From an uncultured Corynebacterium sp. (GTDB taxonomy: Bacteria > Actinomycetota > Actinomycetes > Mycobacteriales > Mycobacteriaceae): a DNA stretch of 64,000 bases. The notes below the pieces were generated by a model that saw only the letters and a list, made by a program, of their open reading frames with translations, had not been told where the DNA came from and ran no database searches. Of this stretch, positions 36,104 to 45,080 are shown one piece after another (the stretch's first letter is position 1; the number at the start of each line of letters is the position of its first letter). The DNA is taken from the NCBI RefSeq assembly GCF_946998835.1, contig NZ_CAMQAZ010000008.1:1-64000 (forward strand), written 5' to 3'. A program made the position numbers and the translations under genes.

Positions 36104-37330
36104 ATGAGTAAAGACGCGCAGACCGCGCGCCGCACTGACAGCAGCGTTGCCAATCGGAACCGCTCCGGTGCTCGTAGCGGTGGGGCAAAGCCTCGGGTTC
36201 GTCACCGTCAAACGGCAGTGGCAATCAATGTGACTTCAGTCCTGTTGTGCGTGTTAGTCCTTGGAGTAATCGGCATCGTGTGGAACCGTGGTGGCATTGT
36301 CGACGACTACGATGGCAAGGCTCATGGGTCAATAACTATTGTCGAGGTCGCCGAGGGCACGTCTCTCACCGACTTGTCCAACCATCTCGTCGATAGCGGG
36401 GTCGTTAAGTCTTCTCGGGCATTTATTCAGGCTGCGAATGCAAACTCTCATTCCAACGAGTTGCAGCCAGGTTTCTATAGGCTCCATCAGCGTATGAGCG
36501 CCGACGAGACCGTAGATGCGCTTCTGGATGTTGAGAATCAGGTCGGTACGGTTGACATTCCGACTGGTGCCCGCTTTGCCGACACCCGCATCGTTTCGTC
36601 CTCTGACGTGCGCAAGGGCATCTTCACTCTTATTTCCGAGGCCACCTGTATCGAAGATAATCACTGCGTATCCAAGGCTGATCTTGAGCGGGCCGCGGGT
36701 GAGACTGATTTGAATACACTCGGTGTCCCAGATTGGGCACAGGATGCCGTGGCAGCTCGTGGCAACGATCCCCGTCGTCTCGAGGGACTGATTACCCCGG
36801 GTATTCACCACTTCGACCCGCAGCTGACGGCAGAAGAAATGCTGGCCAAGCTGGTCAAGGAATCGGTGAAGAACTACGAGGACACCGGTCTCACGGCTTC
36901 CGCAGATTTGGTCGGTCTGTCTCCCTACGAGCTGATTACCGCGGCTTCGCTGATTCAGATGGAATCTCCAGACGGTGACTTCGACAAGGTGGCTCGCGTG
37001 ATTCTTAACCGTTTGGATGAGCCGATGCAGCTGCAGTTCGACTCGACCGTCAACTACGACCTACCGGACCAGGAAATTGCGACGACGGATGAGGACCGCG
37101 CACGTAAGACCCCGTGGAATACCTACGCGAAGGATGGACTCCCGGAGACCCCAATCGCTTCGCCATCCATCGAGGCAATTCAAGCAATGGAAAATCCTGC
37201 CGATGGCACCTGGCTGTACTTCGTCACTGTTGATAAGGAAGGCAACACCGTCTTCAGCACGACCTTCGAAGAGCACGAGGCCGCTATTGAAGAGTCGCGT
37301 CTCAACGGCGTGCTTGATTCCAACCGCTAA
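36104..37330 (+). CDS. mltG: Endolytic murein transglycosylase MltG (YceG-like)
   Basis: This 408-residue protein has a basic N-terminus, one membrane helix (about 45-67) and a periplasm-facing YceG domain. LysM-like region about 85-155 begins SITIVEVAEGTSL. The catalytic region ASLIQMES...VARVILNRL (about residue 300) keeps one Glu of the usual ExE pair, while the first is Gln. MltG cuts growing glycan strands. ATG 36104 has GAGGAG upstream; the frame is open to 36035 but that part is not protein-like. Confidence 0.92.
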   Translation: MSKDAQTARRTDSSVANRNRSGARSGGAKPRVRHRQTAVAINVTSVLLCVLVLGVIGIVWNRGGIVDDYDGKAHGSITIVEVAEGTSLTDLSNHLVDSGVVKSSRAFIQAANANSHSNELQPGFYRLHQRMSADETVDALLDVENQVGTVDIPTGARFADTRIVSSSDVRKGIFTLISEATCIEDNHCVSKADLERAAGETDLNTLGVPDWAQDAVAARGNDPRRLEGLITPGIHHFDPQLTAEEMLAKLVKESVKNYEDTGLTASADLVGLSPYELITAASLIQMESPDGDFDKVARVILNRLDEPMQLQFDSTVNYDLPDQEIATTDEDRARKTPWNTYAKDGLPETPIASPSIEAIQAMENPADGTWLYFVTVDKEGNTVFSTTFEEHEAAIEESRLNGVLDSNR

Positions 37331-37344
37331 GGGGTAGAGCTCCC

Positions 37345-38160
37345 ATGTCCATCACTCATCGTGCAGCTGTGCTCGGAGACCCCATCGAGCATTCGTATTC
37401 ACCGGCGATTCACAACGCTGCCTATCGTGCTGCGGGTATGGATGACTGGCATTACGACCGCATTCGTTGCAACGCCGAAGAGCTTGCCGACGTCGTGGGG
37501 AACGCAGACACCAGCTTTCAGGGGTTCTCTGTCACGATGCCGGGCAAGTTTGCTGCACTGGACTTTGCCGATGAAGCCAGTGACCGCGCACGCCTAATCG
37601 GCTCAGCTAACACTTTGGTCCGTCGCGGTTCGGGGTGGTTTGCCGATAACACTGACGGCGATGGTGTGTTGGGGGCTTTGCGCGAGATTGACTGCACGAG
37701 TGCACCACGTGGCCGAGCCATTGTTGTTGGTGCTGGAGGTACGGCTCGACCGGCGCTCTGGGCGCTGTCTCAGCTAGGCGTGAATCATGTGACCGTCGTC
37801 GCGCGTTCGGAGCGTGCATTCGATATCGAACCGCTTGCTGCCGCGCTGGGCATCGAATTTGCTTGGGTGACTTTCGACGTTCCGAATCTGGCGGATATTG
37901 CGGGCAATGCCGATGTGTTGGTCTCCACGGTGCCGTCAACCGCAGTTGAATCGGTTACAGGTTACCTAGCTCGGGCCCCGAAGATTCTCGACGTCATTTA
38001 CGATCCTTGGCCGACACCTCTGGTGAAGGCAGCGCAACGTCGTGGAGCAGAGGCGGTAGGCGGCCTTTCTATGCTGCTACATCAAGCGGTTGGACAGTTT
38101 GAACAGTTCACCGGGCGCACTCCGGATGTCGAAGCGATGCGTGCGGCACTGCCGAACTAG
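37345..38160 (+). CDS. aroE: Shikimate dehydrogenase
   Basis: This 271-residue enzyme reduces 3-dehydroshikimate with NADPH. N-terminal LGDPIEHSYSPAIHNAAYRA binds shikimate, the catalytic Lys lies in TMPGKFAAL (Lys in the usual NVTxPxK position), NTDGDG follows, and VVGAGGTARPALWAL is the nucleotide loop. It follows mltG by 14 bases, the same order as in mycobacteria. Other shikimate genes lie downstream at 38.9-42.3 kb. Confidence 0.95.
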   Translation: MSITHRAAVLGDPIEHSYSPAIHNAAYRAAGMDDWHYDRIRCNAEELADVVGNADTSFQGFSVTMPGKFAALDFADEASDRARLIGSANTLVRRGSGWFADNTDGDGVLGALREIDCTSAPRGRAIVVGAGGTARPALWALSQLGVNHVTVVARSERAFDIEPLAAALGIEFAWVTFDVPNLADIAGNADVLVSTVPSTAVESVTGYLARAPKILDVIYDPWPTPLVKAAQRRGAEAVGGLSMLLHQAVGQFEQFTGRTPDVEAMRAALPN

Positions 38161-38237
38161 CCGACACCGGCTACAATTCCGGTTCTATGGGGTGGGGAAT
38201 AACTGAGTTAGTGCTGTCTCGAAGTGGACAGCACCCA

Positions 38238-38798
38238 ATGGACCCGGTCAGCCTGGACCGGGTTTTCTTTTTACTATGTGTGCCGATTGCACTCAGCTGG
38301 GGCGGCATTGGCTGTTGGTTCGATCTTACGCAGCGGCGGCTGCCGAACTGGTGGTTGTTAGGGGGAGCGGTAGGCCTGGCCATGGGTTTCGGGGTGGCGC
38401 TCCTACGAGCCGCCGCGACGAGTGGCGACCCCGCCACCGTAGTTAGTTCTGTGGGAGCAGGTGCTGGACTCTGGTTTGGGGCCTACTTACTGGCATTCTT
38501 GCTGGTTCCGCGGTCCATAGGGGCAGGAGACGTAAAGCTCGCAGCTATCCTCGGTGGCGGTGTCGGTATGGCTGCAGGGGATGCTGTGGCCGCAGCAGTT
38601 TTCATTGGGGCTGCAATCGTGCTGGCCGCAGTTCTAACTCTCCTCATAGCCGGATTTATCGCGGGGAGGAGGAATCACGGCAATCGTCGTAAAACGATAA
38701 TGACGTCGATATCTGACAGCGTCCCGCATGGGCCCGCGATGCTTTTAGCAGCGGGCATCGTATGTGGCTTTAGTGGGGGTTGGGCAAGCGGTGTGTGA
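38238..38798 (+). CDS. Type IV prepilin peptidase-like protein (A24 family)
   Basis: This integral membrane protein has about 186 residues from ATG 38238; ATG 38187 and GTG 38280 are in-frame alternatives. The A24 aspartyl protease sites are visible as FDLTQRRLPN (first Asp) and GAGDVKL (second Asp, GxGD). The N-terminal methyltransferase domain of classical PilD is absent, as in the short TadV-type enzymes. A terminator covers its first codons, so the GTG 38280 start or a separate promoter must be considered. No pilin or secretion genes are nearby. Confidence 0.8.
   Translation: MDPVSLDRVFFLLCVPIALSWGGIGCWFDLTQRRLPNWWLLGGAVGLAMGFGVALLRAAATSGDPATVVSSVGAGAGLWFGAYLLAFLLVPRSIGAGDVKLAAILGGGVGMAAGDAVAAAVFIGAAIVLAAVLTLLIAGFIAGRRNHGNRRKTIMTSISDSVPHGPAMLLAAGIVCGFSGGWASGV
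38242..38272 (+). terminator. Intrinsic terminator inside the start of the prepilin peptidase gene
   Basis: ACCCGGTC (38242-38249) pairs with GACCGGGT (38256-38263) around a 6-base loop, followed by TTTCTTTTT. A separate GTGCTGTC/GACAGCAC hairpin precedes it (38211-38234). It is well placed to end aroE transcription, yet lies within the next reading frame. Confidence 0.75.
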
Positions 38799-38883
38799 AG
38801 GGGGCCGACCAGGTGCGACGAAATGCGCAACATTTGAATGTTCAATGCCCCCAAATGCACAAGAAATATCGGAAACGTGACAT

Positions 38884-38889
38884 TATGAT
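38884..38889 (+). promoter_or_regulatory. -10 hexamer of a probable leaderless aroC transcript
   Basis: TATGAT ends four bases before the ATG at 38894, so RNA synthesis should begin at about the start codon. No Shine-Dalgarno is present. It gives the aro genes a promoter independent of the prepilin peptidase gene. Confidence 0.5.
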
Positions 38890-38893
38890 ACCT

Positions 38894-40081
38894 ATGCTTC
38901 GTTGGACTACCGCGGGTGAATCTCACGGCAAAGCGCTCATTGCTCTTGTAGAGGGTGCGCCGGCCGGACTTCCCCTGAATACAGATGACGTATCACGCCA
39001 CCTCGCACGCCGCCGCCTGGGCTATGGGCGTGGGGCGCGAATGAAGTTTGAGGCTGATGAGGTCACACTGCTGACTGGCATTCGACATGGTGAAACGCTG
39101 GGATCGCCAATCGGCATCATGATCGGTAACTCTGAATGGCCCAAGTGGACCGAGGTGATGAGCCCGGATTCGGTCGATCCGGCCGCTTTGGACACCGCTC
39201 GTGGTGCAACTCTGACCCGCCCGCGTCCGGGCCATGCCGATTTCAACGGCATGCTGAAATACAACCACACCGATGCCCGCAATATTCTGGAGCGCTCCTC
39301 GGCTCGTGAGACAGCAGCACGTGTGGCGGCTTCGGTCGTCGCCCGCTCGATTTTGCGTGAGACGCTCGGTGTGGAGGTCGTCAGCCACGTTATCTCTATT
39401 GGTCGCTCTGAACCTTACGAAGGGCCGCTGCCGACCTTCGCCAATCAGGACAAAATTGACGAATCACCGGTGCGCGCCTTCTCCGCAGCAGCAGAAGAGT
39501 CGATGATTGAGGAAATCAAGGCCGCGAAGAAGCAGGGGGATACCCTCGGCGGCATCGTTGAGGTCGTCGTGCATGGCCTCCCGGTGGGGCTGGGGTCGCA
39601 CATTTCTGGCGATGCTCGTTTAGATTCGCAGCTCGCGGGCGCACTGATGGGTATTCAGTCCGTCAAGGGCGTGGAAATCGGTGACGGTTTCGAGGAAGCT
39701 CGTCGCCGTGGCACCGAGGCACACGATGAAATGGTACGTACCGACGACGGTGTCGACCGCGAAACTAACCGCGCCGGCGGCCTGGAGGGTGGCATGACCA
39801 ACGCACAACCGCTCGTTGTTCGTGCTGCGTTGAAGCCGATTTCGACTGTCCCGCGCGCTCTGAAGACCGTCGATATGGCCAGCGGCGAGGCCGCCACCGC
39901 AATTCACCAGCGTTCCGATGTTTGCGCTGTTCCAGCTGGCGGAGTTGTAGCGGAAGCAATGGTCGCGCTGGTCTTGGCACGTGCCGTGATGGAAAAATTT
40001 GGTGGCGACAGTCTGGAGGAAACCAAGCGTAACGTTGAGGGCTACCTGGAGCAGACTCAACGCCGCCTTGATTGGAATTAG
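38894..40081 (+). CDS. aroC: Chorismate synthase
   Basis: This 395-residue FMN-dependent enzyme converts EPSP to chorismate, the last shikimate step. MLRWTTAGESHGKAL at the N-terminus, GRGARMKFE and the RSSARETA signature (about residue 135) are diagnostic, and GGLEGGMTN is intact. Upstream in-frame codons exist to 38780, but the family start is MLRW at 38894. aroK, aroB and aroQ follow. Confidence 0.97.
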   Translation: MLRWTTAGESHGKALIALVEGAPAGLPLNTDDVSRHLARRRLGYGRGARMKFEADEVTLLTGIRHGETLGSPIGIMIGNSEWPKWTEVMSPDSVDPAALDTARGATLTRPRPGHADFNGMLKYNHTDARNILERSSARETAARVAASVVARSILRETLGVEVVSHVISIGRSEPYEGPLPTFANQDKIDESPVRAFSAAAEESMIEEIKAAKKQGDTLGGIVEVVVHGLPVGLGSHISGDARLDSQLAGALMGIQSVKGVEIGDGFEEARRRGTEAHDEMVRTDDGVDRETNRAGGLEGGMTNAQPLVVRAALKPISTVPRALKTVDMASGEAATAIHQRSDVCAVPAGGVVAEAMVALVLARAVMEKFGGDSLEETKRNVEGYLEQTQRRLDWN

Positions 40082-40121
40082 CGCATAAGGCGCGCACACG
40101 AAGAAGGGTAAAACGAGGGGA

Positions 40122-40643
40122 ATGTCTGTTCCTACTATTGTCCTTGTCGGGCCTCCCGGGTCGGGAAAGTCCACCATCGGCCGTCGGCTGTCCCGGGCCT
40201 TGAACACCAGACTCACCGATACCGATGAAATGATTGAACAGCGAATGGGAAAGGCCTGCGGGCAGGTCTTCTCTGAGCTGGGTGAACCGGAGTTTCGCCG
40301 TATCGAGGAACAGGTTGTGGCGGAAGCCCTGACCCACGATGGAATTGTCTCGCTCGGTGGCGGCGCTGTGATCTCGTCGGCGACCCGTGAGCTACTGAGA
40401 GATCACAACGTCGTCTACTTAGAGGTCAGCGTCGCCGAGGGAGTACGCCGCACTTCCGGCAACGACTCGCGTCCGGTGCTGCAAGCTGATGACCCTGAGG
40501 CGCATTACCGGGCACTCTACGATGCCCGCCGTGCTTTCTATGAAGATGCGGCCAGTTTCAAGGTGCGTTCCGACGAGCGTTCTCCGCAGCGTGTCGTAGC
40601 TGAGATTCTCAGCTACCTAGACGAGGCCTGCGACGAAGCATAA
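40122..40643 (+). CDS. aroK: Shikimate kinase
   Basis: This 173-residue NMP-kinase-fold enzyme phosphorylates shikimate with ATP. Walker A GPPGSGKST is at residues 8-16, DTDEMIE and the FSELGEPEFRRIE shikimate site follow, GGGAV is the GGGxV signature and Arg of SGNDSRPVL belongs to the lid. It lies between aroC and aroB. Confidence 0.96.
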   Translation: MSVPTIVLVGPPGSGKSTIGRRLSRALNTRLTDTDEMIEQRMGKACGQVFSELGEPEFRRIEEQVVAEALTHDGIVSLGGGAVISSATRELLRDHNVVYLEVSVAEGVRRTSGNDSRPVLQADDPEAHYRALYDARRAFYEDAASFKVRSDERSPQRVVAEILSYLDEACDEA

Positions 40644-40651
40644 TTGCTGCC

Positions 40652-40666
40652 GCCCGCATGGCGGGC
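40652..40666 (+). terminator. Short GC hairpin between aroK and aroB
   Basis: GCCCGC-ATG-GCGGGC forms a 6-bp stem nine bases after aroK. There is no T-run. It may be a pause site or mRNA-stabilising element; full termination is unlikely. Confidence 0.25.
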
Positions 40667-40732
40667 CCCAATCATTTAGCCGCATAACCAGTAATTTCCT
40701 ACACTTTCTACGCTAACGACTAGGGACTGACA

Positions 40733-41842
40733 ATGAACTCAACCCGCACCATCCGTGTTGAAGGCCCTTCCCCGTACACCGTGACGATGGGGCATGGACT
40801 CACCGAGCAGATTGCGGAGGCTGCTACCTTTGCCTCTCAGGTCGCAGTGATTCACCAGGGCAGCGTTCAAGAGCTGAGTTTCGGTGTCATCAAGGCACTG
40901 GAGGACAAGGGCATTGATGCCTTCAGCATCCAGATTCCGGATGCCGAGGAGGGCAAAACCCTCACGGTTGCCGAAACTGTGTGGGATACATTTGGTGAGC
41001 GCGGTTTGGGACGCCGTGATGCTGTCATCGCCATCGGCGGGGGCGCTGCCACGGACTTCGGCGGATTCGTCGCTGCGGCGTGGATGCGTGGTGTGAAGGT
41101 AATTCAGGTTCCGACAACGCTGCTTGGCATGGTAGACGCGGCGGTCGGTGGCAAGACTGGCATCAACACTGCAGCAGGCAAGAACCTGGTCGGGGCGTTC
41201 CACGAGCCAGCGGCAGTGTTCTGCGATCTCGATGTTCTGCGCACCCTGCCGGAGGCTGAGCTGATTGCGGGTTCGGCAGAGATTATCAAGGCTGGCTTCA
41301 TCGCGGACACGAAGATCCTCGACCTTTATGAAGCCAACCCGCAGGCGTGCCTCGACGTCGACGGTGACCTACCAGAACTGGTCGAGCGTGCAATTGCTGT
41401 CAAGGCCCGTGTCGTCGCTGAGGATTTGAAGGAATCCGGCCTCCGAGAGATCCTCAACTATGGACATACCTTCGGTCACGCCGTCGAGCACTTTGAAAAC
41501 TACCGTTGGCGTCACGGTCATGCGGTCGCTGTGGGCATGATTTTCGTCGCTGAACTGGCTAAGCTCACCGGGCACATTAATCAGGAGCTCGTCGACCGTC
41601 ACCGAGCCATCCTGGAGTCTGTGGGCCTACCAACAACCTACCAGGCAGGTCGTTTTAATGACCTCTACGATGCTATGACCAGGGATAAAAAGAATCGCGA
41701 CGGTGCAATCCGCTTTGTCATCCTGGAGGGCGCAGGCAAAACCGCTCGCCTTGAAGGACCGGAGATCGGAGACCTTGAGAGTGCCTACGAGCTGGTCTGC
41801 AGCAACGGTCAGGTCGCATCGGAGGAATCTGCACGCTCATGA
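40733..41842 (+). CDS. aroB: 3-dehydroquinate synthase
   Basis: This 369-residue NAD- and zinc-dependent enzyme turns DAHP into 3-dehydroquinate. PDAEEGKTL, the GGGAATDFGGFVAA nucleotide region, PTTLLGMVDAAVGGKTGIN and the zinc ligands in LNYGHTFGHAVE are all visible. The stop overlaps the aroQ ATG by four bases. Confidence 0.97.
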   Translation: MNSTRTIRVEGPSPYTVTMGHGLTEQIAEAATFASQVAVIHQGSVQELSFGVIKALEDKGIDAFSIQIPDAEEGKTLTVAETVWDTFGERGLGRRDAVIAIGGGAATDFGGFVAAAWMRGVKVIQVPTTLLGMVDAAVGGKTGINTAAGKNLVGAFHEPAAVFCDLDVLRTLPEAELIAGSAEIIKAGFIADTKILDLYEANPQACLDVDGDLPELVERAIAVKARVVAEDLKESGLREILNYGHTFGHAVEHFENYRWRHGHAVAVGMIFVAELAKLTGHINQELVDRHRAILESVGLPTTYQAGRFNDLYDAMTRDKKNRDGAIRFVILEGAGKTARLEGPEIGDLESAYELVCSNGQVASEESARS

Positions 41843-42315
41843 CTTCACTTCGCGCAGCAACTGACGCCACCGCCGTGATGCCAACCGTGTTGGTCCTCAA
41901 CGGCCCAAACCTTGACCGCCTGGGAAAACGGCAACCGGAAATCTACGGAGCCACTACATTAGCCGATGTTGAAGGTGAACTTCGCACCCTAGCCAAGGAA
42001 CTCGGTGTCGTGGTGGATTGCCGCCAATCCAACTATGAGGGACAGCTGATTGAGTGGGTTCACGAAGCTGCAGACTACGACTGGCCAGTCATTATCAACC
42101 CTGGCGGGTTGACCCACACTTCCGTCGCCCTGCGTGATGCGCTTGCCGAAATCGCTGACGGAGCAGGCTTCCACGAGGTTCACATTTCCAATATCCACGC
42201 TCGCGAAGAGTTCCGCCACCACTCGTATCTCTCCGCGCTCGCCGCTGGCGTTATCGTCGGATGTGGAACTGATGGCTATTCGATGGCACTGAGAAGGGTA
42301 AGTACGACACTATGA
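41839..42315 (+). CDS. aroQ: Type II 3-dehydroquinate dehydratase
   Basis: This 158-residue enzyme dehydrates 3-dehydroquinate. LVLNGPNLDRLGKRQPEIYG includes the catalytic Arg and Tyr, QSNYEGQLIEW and NPGGLTHTSVALRDA follow, and HISNIHAREEFRHHSYLS carries the catalytic His. It overlaps aroB upstream and pepQ downstream, each by ATGA-type contacts, so aroB-aroQ-pepQ are tightly coupled. Confidence 0.97.
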   Translation: MTSLRAATDATAVMPTVLVLNGPNLDRLGKRQPEIYGATTLADVEGELRTLAKELGVVVDCRQSNYEGQLIEWVHEAADYDWPVIINPGGLTHTSVALRDALAEIADGAGFHEVHISNIHAREEFRHHSYLSALAAGVIVGCGTDGYSMALRRVSTTL

Positions 42316-43454
42316 CAGACAACTCCACGGATCACGCCGCCCGCAGAGCCGCCCTCGTCGCTGCTTTGTCCGATAACGATTGCGATGGTTTCCTCACTGT
42401 TGACCCGACGCATGTGGGTTGGCTTACTGGTTTCCACGGCTCGAATGCTGGTCTTATTGTTGCGGCGAGTGGGGAGGCGCTGCTTTCCACCGACGGCCGC
42501 TATACGGTTCAGGCTGGCAAGCAAGCGCCGGACGTGGAGTTGCTCACAGCTCGCAACACCGGTGTGGCGCTCGTGGGTCAAGCGCGGAAGTTGGACATCG
42601 CGCGCTTAGGCATCGAATCCGAGTTGCTCACCATGGCTGCTTACCAGGAACTCGATGATGCGCGGCCGCAGGCACTGGAGCTGATGCCGACCACGGGCAT
42701 CGTGGCTAGGCTTCGCGAGGTCAAGTCCGAAGCTGAGCTAGTCGCACTACGCCACGTTGCCGACATCGCTGTGCGCGCATTTGAAGATCTGCTTAACGAC
42801 GGCATTGTGGTGGCAGGCCGCACGGAGCGCGAAGTGGCCGCCGAGCTGGAATACCGCATGCGCATGCATGGCGCAGACCGGCCAAGCTTTGACACGATTG
42901 TCGCCAGTGGCCCAAATTCGGCGAAGCCCCACCACGGCGCGGAAGATCGCATTATTGAGGCAGGCGACCTGGTCACAATCGACTTTGGTGCCTTCGCCGA
43001 GGGGTACAACTCCGATATGACGCGTACACTTTTTGCGGGTGTGGCGGAAACGTCGTCAAGCCAGGACGATGCAATCGTTGCCGGTGTCGAGTTCGCAGAC
43101 GAGAAGTCCCGCGAGCTTTACAACGTCGTTTTGGAAGCGCAACTGGCCGGTGTTAAGGCTGCAGTGCCGGGCGCGGATGTGGTCGATGTAGATGCGACGT
43201 GCCGTGGCATTATTGAAAAGGCTGGTTATGGCGAGTTTTTCGTCCATTCCACCGGGCATGGGATCGGTATTGAGGTGCACGAGGCACCGTTTGCTGCTCG
43301 TACAGGCAAAGGAAAACTGGCTGCAGGCATGACATTGACAATCGAACCTGGAATTTATGTGCCGGGGTTCGGTGGCGTGCGTATCGAAGACACGTTGATT
43401 ATTACTGATGGCGAACCGGAAAACATTACACAGCTGCCTAAGCCGCGAGCTTAG
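42312..43454 (+). CDS. pepQ: M24-family aminopeptidase (Xaa-Pro dipeptidase/aminopeptidase P)
   Basis: This 380-residue pita-bread metallopeptidase has an N-terminal creatinase-like domain (1-about 135) and a catalytic domain. Metal ligands are seen as Asp in TIDFGAF, Asp in YNSDMTRT, His in HSTGHGIGIEVHE, Glu in TIEPGIY and Glu in RIEDT. It probably releases N-terminal residues before proline. Its ATG overlaps the aroQ stop by four bases. Confidence 0.94.
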   Translation: MTDNSTDHAARRAALVAALSDNDCDGFLTVDPTHVGWLTGFHGSNAGLIVAASGEALLSTDGRYTVQAGKQAPDVELLTARNTGVALVGQARKLDIARLGIESELLTMAAYQELDDARPQALELMPTTGIVARLREVKSEAELVALRHVADIAVRAFEDLLNDGIVVAGRTEREVAAELEYRMRMHGADRPSFDTIVASGPNSAKPHHGAEDRIIEAGDLVTIDFGAFAEGYNSDMTRTLFAGVAETSSSQDDAIVAGVEFADEKSRELYNVVLEAQLAGVKAAVPGADVVDVDATCRGIIEKAGYGEFFVHSTGHGIGIEVHEAPFAARTGKGKLAAGMTLTIEPGIYVPGFGGVRIEDTLIITDGEPENITQLPKPRA

Positions 43455-43474
43455 TATTGCGGCGTTTTATTTTT
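43442..43474 (+). terminator. Weak terminator at the end of pepQ
   Basis: GCCGC (43442-43446, in the last codons of pepQ) pairs with GCGGC (43459-43463), followed by GTTTTATTTTT. The stem is short, so read-through into efp is possible. Confidence 0.45.
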
Positions 43475-43541
43475 CTCTCGATGAGATACGGAGTATCGTG
43501 GTTTCGTCAGAGAGCTTTTTAACAATTTCAGGAGAGTTTAG

Positions 43542-44105
43542 TTGGCTACCACCGCAGATTTTAAAAACGGTCTAGTTATCAAGCACGATAACAAGCTTCA
43601 GCAGATTGTGGAGTTCCAGCACGTCAAGCCAGGTAAGGGTCCGGCCTTCGTCCGCACCAAGCTGAAGGACGTTCTGACTGGCAAGGTTGTTGACAAGACT
43701 TTCAACGCTGGCGTCAAGATCGAGACTGCAAACGTCGACCGCCGTGACATGACCTACCTGTACCACGACGGTGACGGCTACGTTTTCATGGACGACAAGA
43801 CCTACGACCAGATTTCCATTCTGGACGCTCAGATGCCGGAAGGTGCTAAGTTCCTGCTTCCGGAGACCACCTGCCAGGTATCCTTCCACGAGGGCAACGT
43901 CCTCTTCGCCGAAATGCCTGTTTCGGTCGAGCTGAAGGTTGAACACACGGACCCGGGTCTTCAGGGTGACCGCTCCACCGGTGGTACCAAGCCGGCAACC
44001 ATGGAAACTGGCGCTGAGATTCAGGTGCCGCTGTTCATTGAGACCGGTGACGTGCTGAAGGTCGATACCCGCGACGGTTCTTACCTCTCCCGCGTCAACC
44101 ACTAA
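43542..44105 (+). CDS. efp: Translation elongation factor P, PGKGP-loop type
   Basis: This 187-residue factor relieves ribosome stalling at polyproline. The KOW-like domain 1 loop is HVKPGKGPAF, with Lys-32 at the tip; this PGKGP subfamily is known to work without modification in Corynebacterium. The OB domains follow. The start is TTG with GGAGAG five bases upstream. A small GATAC/GTATC hairpin (43485-43497) lies in its leader. Confidence 0.96.
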   Translation: MATTADFKNGLVIKHDNKLQQIVEFQHVKPGKGPAFVRTKLKDVLTGKVVDKTFNAGVKIETANVDRRDMTYLYHDGDGYVFMDDKTYDQISILDAQMPEGAKFLLPETTCQVSFHEGNVLFAEMPVSVELKVEHTDPGLQGDRSTGGTKPATMETGAEIQVPLFIETGDVLKVDTRDGSYLSRVNH

Positions 44106-44153
44106 TTCCCTCATCTATTTCACCCTTTTGCTGAGAGCGATACATACACATCC

Positions 44154-44858
44154 ATGACTGAAAAGGATTCCAAGTCCGTCGAGACCTCGGATGCGCACGA
44201 GTCCGCGAAAGTTCGCGAACCCAACTACAAACGCCATGGCGCGCGCTACCGTGCGCGTCGTCGCGCGGTAGATCTGCTTTTTGAGGCCGAGCAGCGGGGC
44301 GTCGACGTCGTCAAGCTTCTTGAAGAGCGGCTGGAAATGGTCCGTAACCCCGATTTGGATGTGAATCCGATTGCGGAGTACACCGAGCAGATTGTGCGCG
44401 GTGTCGCTGCGGAAATCATTGGTATCGACTCGACGATTTCTTCATATCTGACTGAGGAATGGCCGCTGCGCCGTCTGCCAGCAGTAGACCGCGCCATTTT
44501 GCGCCTATCCACCTGGGAGCTGTTCTACAACTCCGACGTACCTCCACGCGTGGCCGTGGTGGAAGGCGTTGAGCTGGCATCGGAATACTCCACAGATGTG
44601 GCAGCACCGTACATCAATGCTGTACTCGATGCCGAGGCCAAGATTGCAGACCAGGCCCGCCTGGCTGCCGCAGCTGTGAGCACTTCGGTGGGCGAGTCCC
44701 AGTTCGACGAGGCTATCCAGGCACAGGCTGCTGCAAATGAGGAAGCTGACAAGGCATTGGCTGACTCCGATGAGATGGCTAAGATTACCGGCCTGGACAT
44801 GAGCGATATTGCCAAGCTGGTTGCTTTAGACGTGGCTAAGAGCGAGCAGGATTCCTAG
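44154..44858 (+). CDS. nusB: Transcription antitermination factor NusB with long C-terminal extension
   Basis: This 234-residue protein has the NusB core at about 20-170: RHGARYRARRRAVDLLFEAE, AVDRAILRLSTWEL and AVVEGVELASEYS are typical. NusB binds boxA RNA with NusE during rRNA transcription. The remaining 65-70 residues are acidic, Ala-rich and probably helical, longer than the roughly 140-160 residues of most NusB proteins. Function of the tail is unknown. It follows efp by 48 bases. Confidence 0.94.
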   Translation: MTEKDSKSVETSDAHESAKVREPNYKRHGARYRARRRAVDLLFEAEQRGVDVVKLLEERLEMVRNPDLDVNPIAEYTEQIVRGVAAEIIGIDSTISSYLTEEWPLRRLPAVDRAILRLSTWELFYNSDVPPRVAVVEGVELASEYSTDVAAPYINAVLDAEAKIADQARLAAAAVSTSVGESQFDEAIQAQAAANEEADKALADSDEMAKITGLDMSDIAKLVALDVAKSEQDS

Positions 44859-44935
44859 CGGTTAACTGCGGTTGGCCGAGCCGACTAGACGAGCTGCCGA
44901 TGAGGTGGGTTCCACACGAGAACCGTCTGTTCTAG

Positions 44936-44971
44936 AAAACTCCAAGTCCCATTTTGGGGGCTTGGAGTTTT
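44936..44971 (+). terminator. Rho-independent terminator after nusB
   Basis: AAAACTCCAAGTCCC pairs with GGGCTTGGAGTTTT (44936-44950 with 44958-44971) and is followed by TTTTG-type sequence. It separates nusB from the pyrimidine operon. Confidence 0.92.
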
Positions 44972-45000
44972 GTTGCATTTAGAGGCAATTAGAGTGCGAG

Positions 45001-45009
45001 TGCTATTCT
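45001..45009 (+). promoter_or_regulatory. Extended -10 promoter of the pyr operon
   Basis: TGCTATTCT is an extended -10 element (TGN before TATTCT). It lies 30 bases after the nusB terminator and would give a leader of about 110 nucleotides ahead of pyrR. No good -35 is seen. Confidence 0.45.
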
Positions 45010-45080
45010 GATTGGCGGAAGTTTGCCCCGCGACTGCGGTTGCGGAGCGTACAAGCTGATAATCAAATATTCACAATCAA

